The notes beneath the pieces are model-generated. The model was given only the letters and a program-made list of their open reading frames with translations, was not told where the DNA came from and ran no database searches. The position numbers were made by a program, and so were the translations under genes. A DNA stretch of 64,000 nt from [Mycobacterium] nativiensis (GTDB lineage: Bacteria > Actinomycetota > Actinomycetes > Mycobacteriales > Mycobacteriaceae): assembly GCF_020172685.1 (NCBI RefSeq), contig NZ_CP083986.1:3970067-4034066 (forward strand), in the 5' to 3' direction. Below, one piece after another: positions 1 to 11,100 of this stretch. Position 1 is the stretch's first letter. Each line of letters opens with the position of its first letter.

Positions 1-786
1 GCCGCGGTGCTGCACCAACTCGGCGGCATCCTCACGCAGACCCCGTAATCCCTCGACGGTCGTAGTCGCACTGCCGACATCGATCAACATGCACGCCAGC
101 GCCCACTGCAGCGGAATCAGCCCCAGCCGGCCGGTCTCGGCCAACGCCGTGTCGGCGACCGTGCGGGCCCGCTCGAGATTCCCGGCGCAGCACAGCGCGC
201 CCGCCAATACCACCTGACTTTTCACCCGATGCCGCACCCCGTCCGCGCCCGCGAGATCCAGGGCCTGCTCGGCATTGCGCACGGCGGTGGTGCCGTCGCC
301 GGTGACCATCGCCAGCTCGGCGGTCACCCAATGGCGGCGCACACCCAGGCGGATCGGCGCGGCGGGTGGCTCCGGCAGCTGCCCGGCCCGAGCCAGCAGG
401 GCCGCCGATGCCGCGAAGCGCCCGATCCCGAGAGCGTCCGCGGCCAGCCCGACCAGGGCATCGGCGCCGGCCTCCGGGTCGACTTCGTGGTCGCCACGGG
501 CCAGCGCCAGGGCCCGGCCGTCGAAGCCTCGGGCTCCCCGGTGATCGCCGAGTTGACGCAGGAACGACCCCCGGGTGCTGTGGGCCAGCGAGGCCAGCGG
601 GCCCGCCGGTGTCTCGCGCAGCAGCTCGGCCAGCTCGGCGGTGGCGGCGGCGTAGCGGCCCTGCCCGCCTGCGGCCACGGCACGCAGCCAACGCTGCCGC
701 GGGGTGGTTGCGGCGGGCAGCGGCCACCGGTCGGGTTCGGTGCCGAACGCGGCAGCGGTCAACGCGGCGTCTGGATCCTCAGTCAT
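1..786 (-). CDS. Conserved hypothetical protein, Rv3415c-like (3' end cut by window edge)
   Basis: The frame is open from an ATG at 784-786 leftward to base 1, so the C-terminus lies outside the window and 262 residues are visible. The protein starts MTEDPDAALTAAAF and is alanine-, leucine- and arginine-rich. It has helical repeats with patterns such as GQGRYAAATAELAELL and ALDLAGADGVRH that resemble tetratricopeptide-type helical pairs. No signal peptide or membrane segment is seen. In M. tuberculosis the gene divergent from whiB3 is Rv3415c, a conserved protein next to sigD; position, orientation and composition match that. The molecular role is unknown, and a regulatory role near sigD/whiB3 is only a guess. 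Confidence 0.75.
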   Translation of the reverse strand, partial: MTEDPDAALTAAAFGTEPDRWPLPAATTPRQRWLRAVAAGGQGRYAAATAELAELLRETPAGPLASLAHSTRGSFLRQLGDHRGARGFDGRALALARGDHEVDPEAGADALVGLAADALGIGRFAASAALLARAGQLPEPPAAPIRLGVRRHWVTAELAMVTGDGTTAVRNAEQALDLAGADGVRHRVKSQVVLAGALCCAGNLERARTVADTALAETGRLGLIPLQWALACMLIDVGSATTTVEGLRGLREDAAELVQHRG

Positions 787-1036
787 CGCTGCGCGACGTT
801 ACGCGGTGGGGCTCGCCACCTCGTCGTCTCACCCGGAAAGGCATCCGCTCTCAGGGAATGTCCACCACCTTTGGACCCCCTCTCTTAATAATTACGTTGC
901 CCTAACTTCAGATGCTTTGGCTACGGTCCCCACAGCGCCGGACATCGCCGGCGCTGTTTTACGCGCACCACCAACCGTGACACCGCTCAACGGCCGCGTT
1001 GTGACCCGGCCGATCAGCGGTTGGAGAGGGGCTCTC

Positions 1037-1327
1037 ATGCCACAGGTTGAGCAACTGCCCGGCCGCAATGCGGACGTGTGGGACTGGCAACTCCGCGGAG
1101 CCTGCCGCGGCCTGGACTCGTCGGTGTTCTTCCCGCCCGACGGGGAACGCGGCCGCGCCCGGGCGCAACGAGAACAGAACGCCAAACAGTGGTGCCGAAC
1201 TTGCCCGGTGATGCAACAGTGCCGTGCGCACGCCCTGGCCGTAGGTGAGCCCTACGGCATCTGGGGCGGTATGTCCGAAGCCGAGCGGCACGCCGAACTG
1301 CGCTGCAACCTGCGCCGCAGCGGCTGA
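1037..1327 (+). CDS. whiB3: WhiB-family iron-sulfur redox regulator WhiB3
   Basis: This 96-residue protein starts MPQVEQLPGRNADVWDW. It has the four cysteines of a WhiB [4Fe-4S] cluster (Cys23, Cys53, Cys56, Cys62; the last three form C-x2-C-x5-C) and the C-terminal G-I-W-G-G turn at 74-78, followed by a short basic tail. WhiB proteins bind the sigma factor SigA and redox-sensing DNA targets; WhiB3 in M. tuberculosis links redox state to lipid synthesis. The ATG at 1037 was chosen because GGAGAGGGG lies just upstream and the start matches M. tuberculosis WhiB3; a longer upstream reading of the same frame lacks family similarity. Divergence from the Rv3415c-like gene and closeness to groEL1 repeat the M. 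tuberculosis order. The 250 bases before it (787-1036) hold no gene and probably the divergent promoters. Confidence 0.9.
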   Translation: MPQVEQLPGRNADVWDWQLRGACRGLDSSVFFPPDGERGRARAQREQNAKQWCRTCPVMQQCRAHALAVGEPYGIWGGMSEAERHAELRCNLRRSG

Positions 1328-1386
1328 CGCCTCGGGGACTGCTCGTTCGTCTGGAGCTGTCAGACCGGTCGGGTTGGATCGCGACT

Positions 1387-1638
1387 ATGCGATCTGCACC
1401 AGCCACCCTGCTCATGACGGCACTTGTCGCCTCACTCGGTGTCGGCTTGGCCGCGACGGTCAACGCCGACCCGGCCAGCTGTTTCGATCAACGGCTGTGC
1501 GGCGATCTGAGCGACGTGTACTACTGCCCCGACACTGGCCGCGTGGTCGGCCCGTTCGGCGCCTGCCCGTCACTGGTGACCGGCCCGTATGCGCCGGGCG
1601 GGTTGCGGCCCAACCAGGGGCTCTCGCCGCTGAACTGA
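1387..1638 (+). CDS. Small secreted cysteine-containing protein
   Basis: This 83-residue protein has a clear N-terminal signal peptide (MRSAPATLLMTALVASLGVG, then a cleavage site near ATVNADP). The mature part is about 55 residues with four cysteines (SCFDQRLC, YYCPD, GACPS), which could make two disulfides. It ends in a Gly/Pro-rich tail. It resembles the many short exported proteins of mycobacteria with no assigned function. It lies 59 bases after whiB3 on the same strand and before another small exported protein. The function is not recognised. Confidence 0.75.
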   Translation: MRSAPATLLMTALVASLGVGLAATVNADPASCFDQRLCGDLSDVYYCPDTGRVVGPFGACPSLVTGPYAPGGLRPNQGLSPLN

Positions 1639-1715
1639 GGGTGCGGTGGCCGCCGTGGTCGTACGCTGCCTAAGCGGAGCGCCCAATCCCTGGGCCGCGC
1701 AGCAAAAGGAGCAAC

Positions 1716-2027
1716 GTGAACAGGCAGCTGCTACTCGGATCCTTCATCGCGGCGGGTCTCATCGGTCTCATGGGCGCACCCGCGGCGAGCGCCGATGAGG
1801 CGGGATTCCTCAATGAACTCCGGGCCAATGGATTCCCGGGCCTGACCGTCGGAGACGCCCAGATGCCCGACGGCGTGGTCATTGCCAACGGCTGGATGGC
1901 CTGCAACCGGCTGCATCTGGGCGAGAAGCCCGAACAGACGCTGGCCCAACTGAACCCGAACGACGTTGACAAGGGACGCACGCTGCTGAACGCCGCGCAG
2001 CACAATCTGTGCCCCGACACGCTCTAG
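1716..2027 (+). CDS. DUF732 domain-containing secreted protein
   Basis: The 103-residue product starts MNRQLLLGSFIAAGLIG and has a signal peptide ending near PAASADE. The mature domain (about residues 27-103) has the DUF732 pattern: DEAGFLNELRANGFPGL, then a helix with W-M-A-C and a final conserved Cys (HNLCPDTL), so one disulfide is likely. DUF732 proteins are small exported actinobacterial proteins of unknown function, common in mycobacteria. An AAAGGAG ribosome site precedes the ATG. It sits in a run of small exported or membrane genes pointing the same way. Confidence 0.85.
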   Translation: MNRQLLLGSFIAAGLIGLMGAPAASADEAGFLNELRANGFPGLTVGDAQMPDGVVIANGWMACNRLHLGEKPEQTLAQLNPNDVDKGRTLLNAAQHNLCPDTL

Positions 2028-2055
2028 GATTCCCCTGAACATCCCCACCCAGCGC

Positions 2056-2637
2056 GTGGAATCGATTGCTGCGCAGGAAGACTACGGTCCCTACCGCCGC
2101 TCATACCGGGTCAACCGCAGCCACGACCGTCGGCTGCGCTCGGCGATGGTCGTGCTGCTGTTCGCGCCGCTGCCCTTCCTGTGGATGGCGTACCGCGCCG
2201 GACCGTGGGCAGGCGACGACACCCAATCCTCCATGACCGGCATGCTGGCCTCCGGTATCCCCGGGCTGATCTTCGTGGGACTGACCCTCTTCCTGGCCAT
2301 CCCAGGGCTGATCAGGATGGCCTCAGCCAAAGGCGCCCAGGTGCATGTTTTCGAGCGGGGAGCCATCGCCGAACGTCCTGGTGGCGACCTGTACGCGTGG
2401 CCGTATCGGCGGGCCACGGCCAGGTACGTGTCCTGGCGGGAATCGACCGATGGCCAGTGGCATGACCACCCCCAACTCTGGGTGACCTTCCACCGGGGCG
2501 GCGAGACGATCTGCCTGGACGGACGCGCCCCGAAGGACAGGGCCGTGCTGCCTGACCTCGCCCGCGAATTCGGCATCAGCGACGAGCCCGAACAAGTTGA
2601 CGGGGTCTATCGCAACACCGCTCCCCTACCCTTTTGA
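2056..2637 (+). CDS. Two-helix membrane protein of unknown function
   Basis: The 193-residue product begins with GTG at 2056 and has a basic N-terminus (YRRSYRVNRSHDRRLR). Two hydrophobic segments lie at about residues 29-47 (AMVVLLFAPLPFLWMAY) and 64-88 (ASGIPGLIFVGLTLFLAIPG). The C-terminal half is soluble, with tryptophans and a pattern like a PH-type beta domain (VHVFERGAIAERPGGDLYAWPY). It starts 28 bases after the DUF732 gene and may be co-transcribed. No family name is recognised. The start is less certain than the frame. Confidence 0.65.
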   Translation: MESIAAQEDYGPYRRSYRVNRSHDRRLRSAMVVLLFAPLPFLWMAYRAGPWAGDDTQSSMTGMLASGIPGLIFVGLTLFLAIPGLIRMASAKGAQVHVFERGAIAERPGGDLYAWPYRRATARYVSWRESTDGQWHDHPQLWVTFHRGGETICLDGRAPKDRAVLPDLAREFGISDEPEQVDGVYRNTAPLPF

Positions 2638-2721
2638 TCCGACCGACCCGGGGTGCGAATGGTGGACTCCGGCGAACGCAAAACCCTCGAACACGCTCTC
2701 AGCGTGTGATAAGCAACAGCG

Positions 2722-3717
2722 ATGAGAACACGGGGGTTGTCAGTAAAACGCGCAGTCGCTCATGTCTCCGTCGCCGGCATGGTTGTTGCCGGCGCCGGCG
2801 TGGGGATAAGCCAAACCGTCCACGCCGCAGCGACTCTGCTGGCTTCCACCGGTCCGCTGGCGGGCAGCCAAACGGCGCTCATCCTGGGTGGGACCACTGA
2901 GCCGAGGCCGTCGCCCGAGTTCGCGCGGTCCGCCGAGAACCTGTTCCTGAACCCACTGGGATTCAACGGCGGTTCAACCGGCTCGACGGTCTGCTACATG
3001 GACGGCACCGACCCGTGCAGTGCCCCATTGCAGGTGCTGACCACGCCCGAACTGATCCAGCAGGGCCCGAGCAGTCTGACGGCCGCCTCGGCGATCGTGC
3101 TCGCCGTCCAGAACCAGTTCGACGCCAACCCGGGCGCATTCGACGCCGAGCACCCGCTGACGATCTTCGGCTACTCGCAGAGCGCCACCGCGGAGTCGAT
3201 CGCGATGACCCGCCTCGCTGAACTCGGAATCCCCAGCGACGCTCTGCATTTCGTGTTCATCGGCGACCCCTCCACCCCGGACGGCATCTGGCAGCACATC
3301 CAAGCAGCCATGGACGCCACACTCGGAACTGAGCTGACGAACCATCTGCTCAACCTGTTCGGCATGACCGAGGTGCTCGGTAGCCAGACGCCGAATGACC
3401 TGTACGCAGCCACCATTTACGGCCTGCCCGGCGATCCGGTCTCCAACTTCGTCGACGTCTACGCGGACAAGGGCCTGATCGGTGCCATGCTGGACATCCT
3501 CTGGCCGCACGTGTGGTACCTGGGGCTGACACCGGAACAGGTCGCCGACGCCACCATCTCGGTCGACGGCGCCCTGACCTACGTCAACATCTCCGATGAC
3601 GACATCAACGGCTTCGACGCCTGGATCAACGCGGTCTTCTCCGGCGGGGCGGCCAACAGCGGGCTGTTCGAGAGCGTGTGGGATTCTCTGCAACTGCTTT
3701 TCAACAACTTCTTCTGA
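2722..3717 (+). CDS. Exported PE-PPE-domain serine esterase
   Basis: The 331-residue protein has a signal peptide (residues 1 to about 36, VAGMVVAGAGVGISQTVHA). Its alpha/beta-hydrolase domain is of the kind known as PE-PPE in mycobacteria. The nucleophile elbow GYSQS (Ser152) is preceded by LTIFG. The later segment [13 protein letters not shown] carries the likely catalytic His, and FVDVYAD is a candidate for the acid. PE-PPE-domain proteins characterised so far are serine esterases acting on acyl chains at the cell envelope. It lacks an N-terminal PE or PPE domain, so it is probably Sec-exported rather than ESX-5 exported. A second gene of this type is at 59920-61350. ATG at 2722 was chosen because it begins the signal peptide. 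Confidence 0.8.
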   Translation: MRTRGLSVKRAVAHVSVAGMVVAGAGVGISQTVHAAATLLASTGPLAGSQTALILGGTTEPRPSPEFARSAENLFLNPLGFNGGSTGSTVCYMDGTDPCSAPLQVLTTPELIQQGPSSLTAASAIVLAVQNQFDANPGAFDAEHPLTIFGYSQSATAESIAMTRLAELGIPSDALHFVFIGDPSTPDGIWQHIQAAMDATLGTELTNHLLNLFGMTEVLGSQTPNDLYAATIYGLPGDPVSNFVDVYADKGLIGAMLDILWPHVWYLGLTPEQVADATISVDGALTYVNISDDDINGFDAWINAVFSGGAANSGLFESVWDSLQLLFNNFF

Positions 3718-3816
3718 CCCGGACGAGCGACTCGTCCCGGACGCCGGACGTATCAGCGCGGTCGAACTATATTGGCGCCCTGGACAGATCGTCGACACGT
3801 AGCGAGGGGAGCCGCA

Positions 3817-4632
3817 GTGCCGGACACATCGTCTGAGGGCGCGGCTCCCACCTGGGAGGACACCCTGCCGCACTTCGCCGTGCAGGAGTCGGGCAACCGG
3901 ATCACCGCGCCGCCGCTGGAGAACTCCGGGGCGCTCGGATTTCTGGCGGTGGCCGGCTGGGTGCTGTGGACCACGGCGGGTACCGCCGCCGCGCTCTGCT
4001 TCAACGCCCTGGGCGGGCCCGACGGGCCGGCCTGGTGGGTGGGACTTCTGGTCATCATGTACCTGTTCCTGCCACTGATACTCTCCGACGTCACCGCCGC
4101 CGAAGCCCGCGATCAGTTCGGCCAGCTCACCACCGCCTATCGTCTCGCGGCGGTGCCGGCGCTGGCCGGGATCGCGACCGGCCTCGTGGTCGCCGCCCTG
4201 CGGGCCGGTGGTTTCCGTGGCGCGGTAATGGCGACGGCAGGCGGCGTCTGCCTGATCGGGGCGGGCGTGGCCGCCCTTGCCGCTTGGTCGGGTATCCGAT
4301 ACACCCGCAAGCGTCAAGCCTGGATTGCATGGATGCGGCAGCACGGCAAGCCATCACCCGGGTCGCTGCGCCAGATCACTTTCCGGAAGAAGTGGTCGGA
4401 CGGCAATCCGCAATTCCGAGTGTTGGTGGAGTTCGCCGGCCCATCCGGGCCGCAGCAGGTCACCGCGAACATGGTCACCACGTCACGTCGGGTGCCGCTG
4501 ACCGGAACCCCGGTAGTTGTCACCCAGGCGCCGCAGGATCCGGCGGCCGAACCGCTGATCGACCTCGATCAGGCCGCCGCTGCCCGGTTCGACCCCAACT
4601 TTGCGCGGTACGAGCAGCCGACCGGAAACTGA
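3817..4632 (+). CDS. Four-helix membrane protein of unknown function
   Basis: The 271-residue protein starts with GTG at 3817 behind a GAGGGGA ribosome site; the open frame runs 45 bases further upstream without a better start. Hydrophobic stretches lie near residues 38-60 (LGFLAVAGWVLWTTAGTAA), 69-88 (WWVGLLVIMYLFLPLILS), 107-130 and 135-160, followed by a basic soluble C-terminus that contains KRQAWIAWMRQHGKP and a beta-rich domain. It is convergent with the lysin-B-like gene that ends at 4673. No known family is recognised. Confidence 0.65.
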   Translation: MPDTSSEGAAPTWEDTLPHFAVQESGNRITAPPLENSGALGFLAVAGWVLWTTAGTAAALCFNALGGPDGPAWWVGLLVIMYLFLPLILSDVTAAEARDQFGQLTTAYRLAAVPALAGIATGLVVAALRAGGFRGAVMATAGGVCLIGAGVAALAAWSGIRYTRKRQAWIAWMRQHGKPSPGSLRQITFRKKWSDGNPQFRVLVEFAGPSGPQQVTANMVTTSRRVPLTGTPVVVTQAPQDPAAEPLIDLDQAAAARFDPNFARYEQPTGN

Positions 4633-4672
4633 CGCAAGCCGTCCGCGGGCGCTCCGGGGCACCGATGTTGAA

Positions 4673-5569
4673 CTAGGCCCTGTTTCCGCTGCTCGCATAC
4701 GGTTGGGTCTCAGCTCCGGCCAAAGCAATGAAGTTGGCAATCGGGGCAATGTCGTAGGTGTAATGCGGGGCGCCGGGTCCGGCCTGCACGAACAAGCCGG
4801 CATTGATGATGGCCTCGATTATCGGGATGAGTTCCAGCCCGACGGTGGCAATGACGCCGACGAGCTCCAGGATGATCTGGAAAATGTCAGCCGCGGTAAC
4901 GTTCTGGACGATGTTGTAGATGTTTGTCTCGACCACTCCGGTCGCGAATTCAGCAGTCCATGGATTGCTTCCGACGGGACAGTCGGCGTAGAGATCATCT
5001 CCGTTGCCGATGGTGTTGACGAATTCACCCCAGTAGTGCTTGACCGTTTTGCTCACCGGCACATAGACCTCGGGCTGAAGGTCATCCGGGCCCGCGATGC
5101 CGCCGGTCACCACACCGTCCACTTCGGCTGGATCCGGCCAGCCGGCGAAATCATTTCCCGAAGCAAATCCGGGTGCCCTGCAGGGGTTTCCCCATGTTGC
5201 CACGGCCACGATGTCCGGCCAGCGGGCGTGGCATTCCCCGCCCGGGTTGACCACATGGTCTCTCATGAAGTGCGACACCACGATGGCACCCTGGCTATAC
5301 CCCAACAGGATTATGCCCTGCCCCACAGGGTTTCCCGGCGGATAGACGTCATTGACGAGCCGGATCAGTTCCTGCACACCGTCTTCGACCGACGGCCCCA
5401 TCGGGAAGGCGGCGGCGGGATAATTTCCCACCGGCTGCCAAAAGAATGGGCCACTGTTTCCGTTGGCCACACCAGGCAATGCGTTTGCGACAGCGGCCGG
5501 CTGGGGCGGGGTCTGGTCCCACATATTGGTGCCGGTCCCGCTGACAGTCATGACCACATGCTGAGCCAT
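4673..5569 (-). CDS. Lysin B-like mycolyl-arabinogalactan esterase
   Basis: This 298-residue alpha/beta hydrolase closely matches mycobacteriophage lysin B (LysB of D29), the esterase that cuts mycolic acids from arabinogalactan at lysis. Shared blocks include WQPVGNYPAAAFPM (residues 44-57), PSVEDGVQELI, the nucleophile motif GYSQGAIVV (Ser92), WGNP with a following PGFASG, an acidic motif NGDDLYA (Asp191/192) and APHYTYD (His269), in the D29 Ser-Asp-His order. No N-terminal peptidoglycan-binding domain or signal peptide is seen. The start at 5567-5569 follows a GAGGAGGAG ribosome site; the frame continues 57 bases upstream. The DNA looks less GC-rich than groEL1 next door. It could be a phage remnant or a domesticated host esterase. 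Confidence 0.8.
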   Translation of the reverse strand: MAQHVVMTVSGTGTNMWDQTPPQPAAVANALPGVANGNSGPFFWQPVGNYPAAAFPMGPSVEDGVQELIRLVNDVYPPGNPVGQGIILLGYSQGAIVVSHFMRDHVVNPGGECHARWPDIVAVATWGNPCRAPGFASGNDFAGWPDPAEVDGVVTGGIAGPDDLQPEVYVPVSKTVKHYWGEFVNTIGNGDDLYADCPVGSNPWTAEFATGVVETNIYNIVQNVTAADIFQIILELVGVIATVGLELIPIIEAIINAGLFVQAGPGAPHYTYDIAPIANFIALAGAETQPYASSGNRA

Positions 5570-5664
5570 TTCTCCTCCTCGAAGGTCGAAGGAGTCGAGA
5601 TCTCGGGTACCCGGGCGTACTTGCAAAGCTACGCCGCGAATGAGCCAGTGACGAGCAGACGCGT

Positions 5665-5696
5665 AGGCCCCCGAAACCGAGTGGCTTCGGGGGCCT
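5665..5696 (-). terminator. Hairpin terminator after groEL1
   Basis: An 11-base perfect inverted repeat, AGGCCCCCGAA and TTCGGGGGCCT, encloses a 10-base loop. It begins 24 bases past the groEL1 stop and lies before the lysin-B-like gene, so it probably ends the groES-groEL1 transcript and separates it from the esterase gene. Confidence 0.75.
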
Positions 5697-5719
5697 TAGC
5701 GACTGCTCGGCGGAACTAC

Positions 5720-7408
<1,689 letters not shown>

Positions 7409-7427
7409 GCACGGTGATTGCTTGTGA

Positions 7428-7730
7428 CTACTTGTTGACGATCGCCAGCACGTCGCGCGCAGACAGGATCAGGTACTCCTGGCCGCCGTACTTGATCTCG
7501 GTGCCGCCGTACTTGCTGTAGATAACGACGTCACCCTCCGCAACGTCGAGCGGAATCCGCTTGTCGCCGTCCTCGTCCCAGCGGCCGGGGCCGACGGCGA
7601 CAACGGTGCCCTCCTGCGGCTTCTCCTTGGCGGTGTCGGGGATGACCAGACCGGAAGCGGTCGTGGTCTCGGCCTCGTTGGCCTGAACGAGGATCTTGTC
7701 CTCGAGTGGCTTGATGTTCACGCTCGCCAC
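7428..7730 (-). CDS. groES: Co-chaperonin GroES (Cpn10)
   Basis: The 100-residue protein, [16 protein letters not shown] onward, is nearly identical to mycobacterial Cpn10. It has the mobile loop ([19 protein letters not shown]) and the C-terminal [13 protein letters not shown]. It caps GroEL rings in the cytoplasm. The start is GTG at 7728-7730, matching known GroES N-termini, with GGAGGG upstream; the frame continues six codons further but that extension is not conserved. It is the first gene of the groES-groEL1 operon, with a CIRCE operator about 140 bases upstream, so HrcA repression and heat induction are expected. Confidence 0.97.
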   Translation of the reverse strand: MASVNIKPLEDKILVQANEAETTTASGLVIPDTAKEKPQEGTVVAVGPGRWDEDGDKRIPLDVAEGDVVIYSKYGGTEIKYGGQEYLILSARDVLAIVNK

Positions 7731-8121
7731 GATTGGAGCCCTCCACATGTGTCTGGATGCGACCCGGCGCCTGCCGAGCCCATCGGAACGTACTTACTTA
7801 AGGTGTTCGGCATTCGTGCGAGCCCTCACGTCGTCGTCGCGGGTGCCGAGCAAGGAACCGACCGACTGCCACCTAGCACTCTATACATGAGAGTGCTAGC
7901 ACTCAAGGGTGGCCTGTGCCCGTTACGCCGAGCGTGAACGCCTCGCCGACACCAGCTCCCCCAGTGGCCACGCCCGACTCTCGCACGCCCGGAAATACTG
8001 CCGGAAGAAATCCGCGCAGATATTCATTCAGAAGACTTCGGCGCGTAAGCTTTTCGATGATTCTTGTATAAGAGTCGCATTAGCAATGCCTGATATATCC
8101 CTTTGGTCGGGGAGGTTGGCG
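7731..8121. promoter_or_regulatory. Divergent control region between groES and PGRS1
   Basis: This 391-base gene-free stretch holds the groES CIRCE operator (7873-7899) and, on the right, an AT-richer patch (about 8010-8100) just before the PGRS gene. The patch has a -10-like TATAAG at 8067-8072 but no convincing -35. The GGGGAGG at 8109-8115 is the PGRS ribosome site. An open frame reads through from 7909 but has no start signal or family similarity. Confidence 0.5.
7873..7899 (-). promoter_or_regulatory. CIRCE operator (HrcA binding site) of groES-groEL1
   Basis: CTAGCACTC, nine bases, then GAGTGCTAG: a perfect 9-9-9 inverted repeat matching the CIRCE consensus (TTAGCACTC-N9-GAGTGCTAA) except at the outer bases. 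The right arm runs into a second palindrome, GAGTGCTAGCACTC (7891-7904), giving a third half-site. On the minus strand TATAGAG inside the spacer could be part of the -10 region. Confidence 0.92.
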
Positions 8122-11100
8122 ATGGCTGGTCAGCGCCGCCCGCAGCGCACTCGTTGGTCGCGCATCGCCGAGGCACATCGCCGTCGGACGGTCGGCCTGG
8201 CCGGGGCAGCCGGAGCGTTTCTGTCGTTCGGTTTGATGCCCGTGGCCGCCGCGCCGGCCGCGCACGCCGACGACTTCGATCTGATGGTCGACCAGCTCAT
8301 CAATTCCCTTGCGGCACTGTTCAATCCGGATACGGGAGCCGCGACGGCCGATCCGATTGCGTGGCCGTCCGCGTCCTCGGATGTGTGGTTTGACGAGCTG
8401 CTCTATCAACCACTGCACACCCTGGAGCAGGACTGGATCACCAGCCCGTTCGGCATCCAGGTCGACAACGAGATCAACACCCTCACGGGTGCCTTCGTGA
8501 TCGGCAACGGCGCCGACGGCACCGCCGCCTCCCCCGACGGTGGGAACGGCGGGTTGTGGTTCGGCGACGGCGGGGCCGGCTACGGCCAGACCGAGGCCGG
8601 GCTGGCCGGCGGAAACGGCGGCAACGCCATCGGGATCGGCGACGGCGGGCACGGCGGAGACGGCGGGGCCGGGGCCGATGGCGGAGCCGGCGGCAACGCG
8701 GGCACCGTCGGCGACGGCGGGACCGGCGGTGACGGCGGCGCCGGCCTGGCCGGGATAACAGGGACCACCGGTACGGACGGTAACGGCGGCAATGGCCTGG
8801 CCGGCGAAAACGGCGGCGACGGAGGAGCCGGTGGTCTGGGCGGATCGGTCGAAGGCCTGGGCGGAGCCGGTGGGCACGGCGGCGCCGGCGGCGACGGGGG
8901 CGACGGCAGCGGCGGCCGGGACGGCGGCGACGGGGTCTTCAGTCTGGGCGGCAACACCAGCGTCAACGGCGGCGACGGCCGCAACGGCGGTGACGGCGGG
9001 CAGGGCGGCACCGGCGGGCACGGCGGTAACGGCGGCGGCACCAGGAGCGCATTCGGCGTGGCGGGCCGCAACGGCGACGGCGGTGCCGGCGGGTCCGGCG
9101 GGGATGCGGGCAGACCCGGCAACGGCGGCAACGGCGCCAGCGGCGGAATCATCGGCAACGGCGGAAACGGCGGAAACCCCGGTGAAGCAGGTGCCGGCGG
9201 GGCCGGCGGTTCGGCCGGCACCGGCGGCCTGTCGGGCAGCGGCCAGAGCGGCGGCAATGGTGCCGACGGCGCCGCCGTCACCAGCGGGGGCAACGGCGGC
9301 AACGGCGGCACCCCCACCGTCGAGGGCAACGGCGGGACCGGCGGCAACGGCGGGTCCGTCGGCAATGGCGGCAACGGCGGAAACGGGGCCGACGCCTTCA
9401 ACGGCCGTGCGGGCGACGGAGGGGCCGGCGGCAACGGCGGCGCGACCGGCGACGGGGGCAACGGCGGAAACGGCGGCAAAGGCCTGGCCGGCGTCAACGG
9501 CTCAGCCGGCGTCGGCTCGGGCGCATCAGGCGGCAGTGGCACCGGCGGCGGAACCGGCGGCAACGGGGGCAACGGCGGCCTGGGTGGCTCGATCTCGGGC
9601 CACGGTGGCGCCGGCGGGACCGGCGGTCAAGGCGGCGCCGGTGGTAATGGCGGCAACGGTGTGGCCGGTGCGGCCGGTGTCTCGGGCACCGACAACGGTG
9701 CCGGTCTGGCCGGCGGTTCTGGCGGTAACGGCGGGGCTGGTGGGTCCGGCGGTAACGGCGGCGCCGGTGGCAGTGTGGCCGACGGCGGGCCGGGCAGCGC
9801 GGGCCTCAACGGTCGCGGCGGCACCGGTGGGGCCGGCGGTAACGCGGGCACTGCCGGCGATGGCGGTGTCGGCGCGGCCGGCGCGGTGAACGTGGCCGGT
9901 TCCGCCGGCTTACTCGGGGCCGGCGGCGACGGCGGCACGGGCGGCAACACCGGCGCTGCCGGCGCCGGCGGCAGCGGCGGTGCGGCCGGTACCGGTGGCC
10001 TATCGGGCAGCGGCCACGTCGGTGACGTGGGCACCCTCGGGGCCGCGATCGCCGGCGGGAACGGCGGTACCGGTGGCGTCGGCGTCACCGCAACCGCAGC
10101 CGGGCAGACCGGCGGGGCCGGCGGTAATGGAGGCAATGGCGGTGACCACGGCAACGGCGGTAATGGCGGCGCAGGTGGAACCGGTGCGAGAGGTGTCAAT
10201 GGGGTCGCCGGCGGCGTCGTTCAAATCGGGCCCAACACCTACGTCATTCCCGCTGTACCCAGCACCAATGGTGCGACCGGCGGGATCGGTGGGGCCGGCG
10301 GCTTAGGAGGCTCGATCTCCGGTAACGGCGGCAACGGTGGAGTCGGCGGAACCGGTGGTGCCGGCGGCAATGGTTCGGCCGGGGCCAACGGAGCCAACGG
10401 CGTCTTCAGCTTCAGCGACCCCACCAGCCAAAACGGTGGCAACGGCGGCAACGGCGGCGACGGAGCCGACGGCGGGAATGGCGGGACCGGCGGAACAGCC
10501 GGCGGCGTTGCCGCGGGCGGGTCGGGCCATGCCGGTGTCAACGGCGACGGCGGGGCCGGCGGCAATGGCGGGAACGCCGGCACACCCGGCAACGGCGGCA
10601 ACGGAGCCGACGCCACCATCTTGTCCCTCAACGGCGGCAACGGCGGCAATGGCGGTAACCCCGGCGTTGCCGGTGCCGGCGGCAACGGCGGAGCGGCCGG
10701 CACCGCCCCCGGCGATGGCGGCAGCACCGGGGCACATGGCGCCGGCGGCACCGCGGTGACGGGTGCGGCCGGCAACGGCGGCAACGGCGGGGCGGGCTTC
10801 ACCGCCATCCTCCCGGGCGGCAGTGGGGGCAACGGCGGCAATGGCGGCAACGGCGGGTCGGTCGGCAACGGCGGTACCGGTGGGGCCGGCGGCAACGGCG
10901 CGGCCGGCAACCTGGGCCCGCAGGGCAGCGACGGCACCGGCGGCCCCGCCGGCAACGGCACCAACGGCGGCTCCGGGGGCAACGGCGGTGGCGGCGGCCT
11001 GGGCGGTTCGGCATCGGGTAACGGCGGTGCCGGTGGCAGCGGCGGTCTGGGCGGGGCCGGCGGCGATGGCGGCCGCGGCGGTAACGGCAAATCCGCCACC

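Noticed and set aside
7909..8121. Upstream extension of PGRS1
   Set aside because: It runs over the AT-rich promoter patch and has no ribosome site; the signal peptide starts at 8122.
8122..8400. Twin-arginine signal on PGRS1
   Set aside because: There are several arginine pairs, but no S/T-R-R-x-F-L-K motif just before the hydrophobic core, so a Sec-type signal is the simpler reading.
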